NCBI RefSeq assembly: GCF_031834615.1
Contig: NZ_CP115543.1
Span: forward strand, 3,669,001-3,733,000
Direction: 5' to 3'
Origin: Stenotrophomonas aracearum
Lineage (GTDB): Bacteria; Pseudomonadota; Gammaproteobacteria; Xanthomonadales; Xanthomonadaceae
DNA length: 64,000 nt
In this document: one piece after another, positions 63,573 to 64,000 of the stretch
How the letters are laid out: each line of letters starts with the position of its first letter
How positions within the stretch are numbered: the first letter of the stretch is position 1
Program-made: the position numbers and the translations under genes
Notes under the pieces: model-generated
The model's input: the letters and a program-made list of their open reading frames with translations, nothing else
The model's database searches: none
What the model was told of the DNA's origin: nothing

Positions 63573-64000
63573 ATGTCCTCCACGACCGCTCCCGTTGAAC
63601 GGCCTCGCATTTCGGCCTGCATTATCGCGTTCAATGAAGCAGACCGCATCGGCGACTGCCTGGCCTCGCTCGCCTTCTGCGACGAGGTGATCGTCGTGGA
63701 CTCGTATTCCACCGATGCCACCGTGGCCATCGCCACGGCCGCCGGGGCGCGGGTGCTGCAGCGTCCGTTCGACGGCTTCCGCAGCCAGAAGGCGTTCTGC
63801 GTCGAACAGGCCACGCACGACTGGGTGCTGTGCCTGGACGCCGACGAGCGGGTCAGCGACACCCTGCGCGAAGCCATCCAGGCCGCCCAGGCCAGCGACT
63901 TCACCGGCCACCACGGCTACCGTTTCGCACGCCTGTCCGAGTACTTCGGCAAGTTCCTGCGCCACGGCAATGCCTACCCGGACCGGGTGCTGCGCCTGTT
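63573..64000 (+). CDS. Glycosyltransferase family 2 (WaaE/KdtX-like), cut by window end
   Basis: The visible 142 residues read ISACIIAFNEADRIGDCLASL, then EVIVVDSYSTDATV, FDGFRSQKAFCVEQATHDWVL and CLDADERVS, the pattern of lipopolysaccharide core beta-1,4-glucosyltransferases such as WaaE. The acidic DADE motif is present. The frame stays open to the end of the window. The likely ATG at 63573 overlaps the start codon of the divergent gene by two bases, so a later start cannot be excluded. Confidence 0.8.
   Translation, partial: MSSTTAPVERPRISACIIAFNEADRIGDCLASLAFCDEVIVVDSYSTDATVAIATAAGARVLQRPFDGFRSQKAFCVEQATHDWVLCLDADERVSDTLREAIQAAQASDFTGHHGYRFARLSEYFGKFLRHGNAYPDRVLRL

Overview
The window is a high-GC chromosomal segment from a gammaproteobacterium of the Xanthomonadaceae, most probably Stenotrophomonas. 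The support is the gene order hemC-algR-algZ, the long uninterrupted high-GC3 genes, and an inverted pair of GTAG-headed REP hairpins at 62450-62504 of the SMAG kind known from Stenotrophomonas. No 16S rRNA is present, so the genus is an inference.

Positions 1-32802 are mostly core or stable genome. They hold, in order: the end of hemC with the algR/algZ pair; an esterase; the osmoregulated glucan synthase opgH; a SulP transporter; and a complete stressosome locus (rsbR-rsbS-rsbT, then a fused ATPase/PP2C protein) that runs by overlapping genes into two histidine kinases (12373 down to 6969). Next come a tightly overlapped operon of acyl-CoA dehydrogenase-like protein, PIG-L deacetylase, methyltransferase, glycosyltransferase and SemiSWEET-like protein; a red-light module (bacteriophytochrome, response regulator, hybrid kinase); a secreted tyrosine phosphatase; a TonB receptor with a divergent TetR gene and palindromic operator; and a Fic protein with two tandem palindromes before it. 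A second TonB receptor follows, then a tmRNA gene whose parts are in permuted order (CCA-ending acceptor piece upstream of the tag-coding piece), a FUSC transporter, an MBL hydrolase and a chloroperoxidase-like hydrolase.

Positions 32803-54207 are accessory DNA, visibly less GC-rich and full of short or broken genes. The left half carries an uncharacterised protein (32954), a RES/Xre toxin-antitoxin pair, a structured leader with a small gene (element A), two tandem membrane paralogues and a Panacea-domain gene. Three copies of the 3' part of tRNA-Ile2(CAU), at 39869, 40661 and the intact tRNA at 54132-54207, mark nested integrations. The 13.4-kb island between the last two ends in a tyrosine integrase. 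It carries an arylsulfatase, a BLUF photoreceptor, a frameshifted HMCES/YedK gene, an AT-rich inverted-repeat region with 13 GGTAA(T/C) motifs, an RloC/PrrC-like ATPase, broken P2-like genes (portal, com, methyltransferase), a distant homologue of the 32954 protein, an Ogr/Delta zinc finger, a second copy of the structured leader with a homologous small gene (element B), and a Psu-like protein. The Delta, Psu and integrase set at a tRNA suggests a decayed P4-like satellite.

Positions 54252-64000 return to core: a HipA/YjjJ-like gene that lacks its N-terminal region, rpoD with its terminator, dtd, an LpxL-like acyltransferase, ribA with a degenerate N-terminal domain, two bPH2 membrane proteins, and two envelope polysaccharide genes, the last cut by the window end.

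The observations I rate highest are the duplicated, covarying multi-hairpin leader that precedes related small genes, the permuted tmRNA, the tandem operators of the Fic gene, and the AT-rich repeat region that may be a relic satellite origin.
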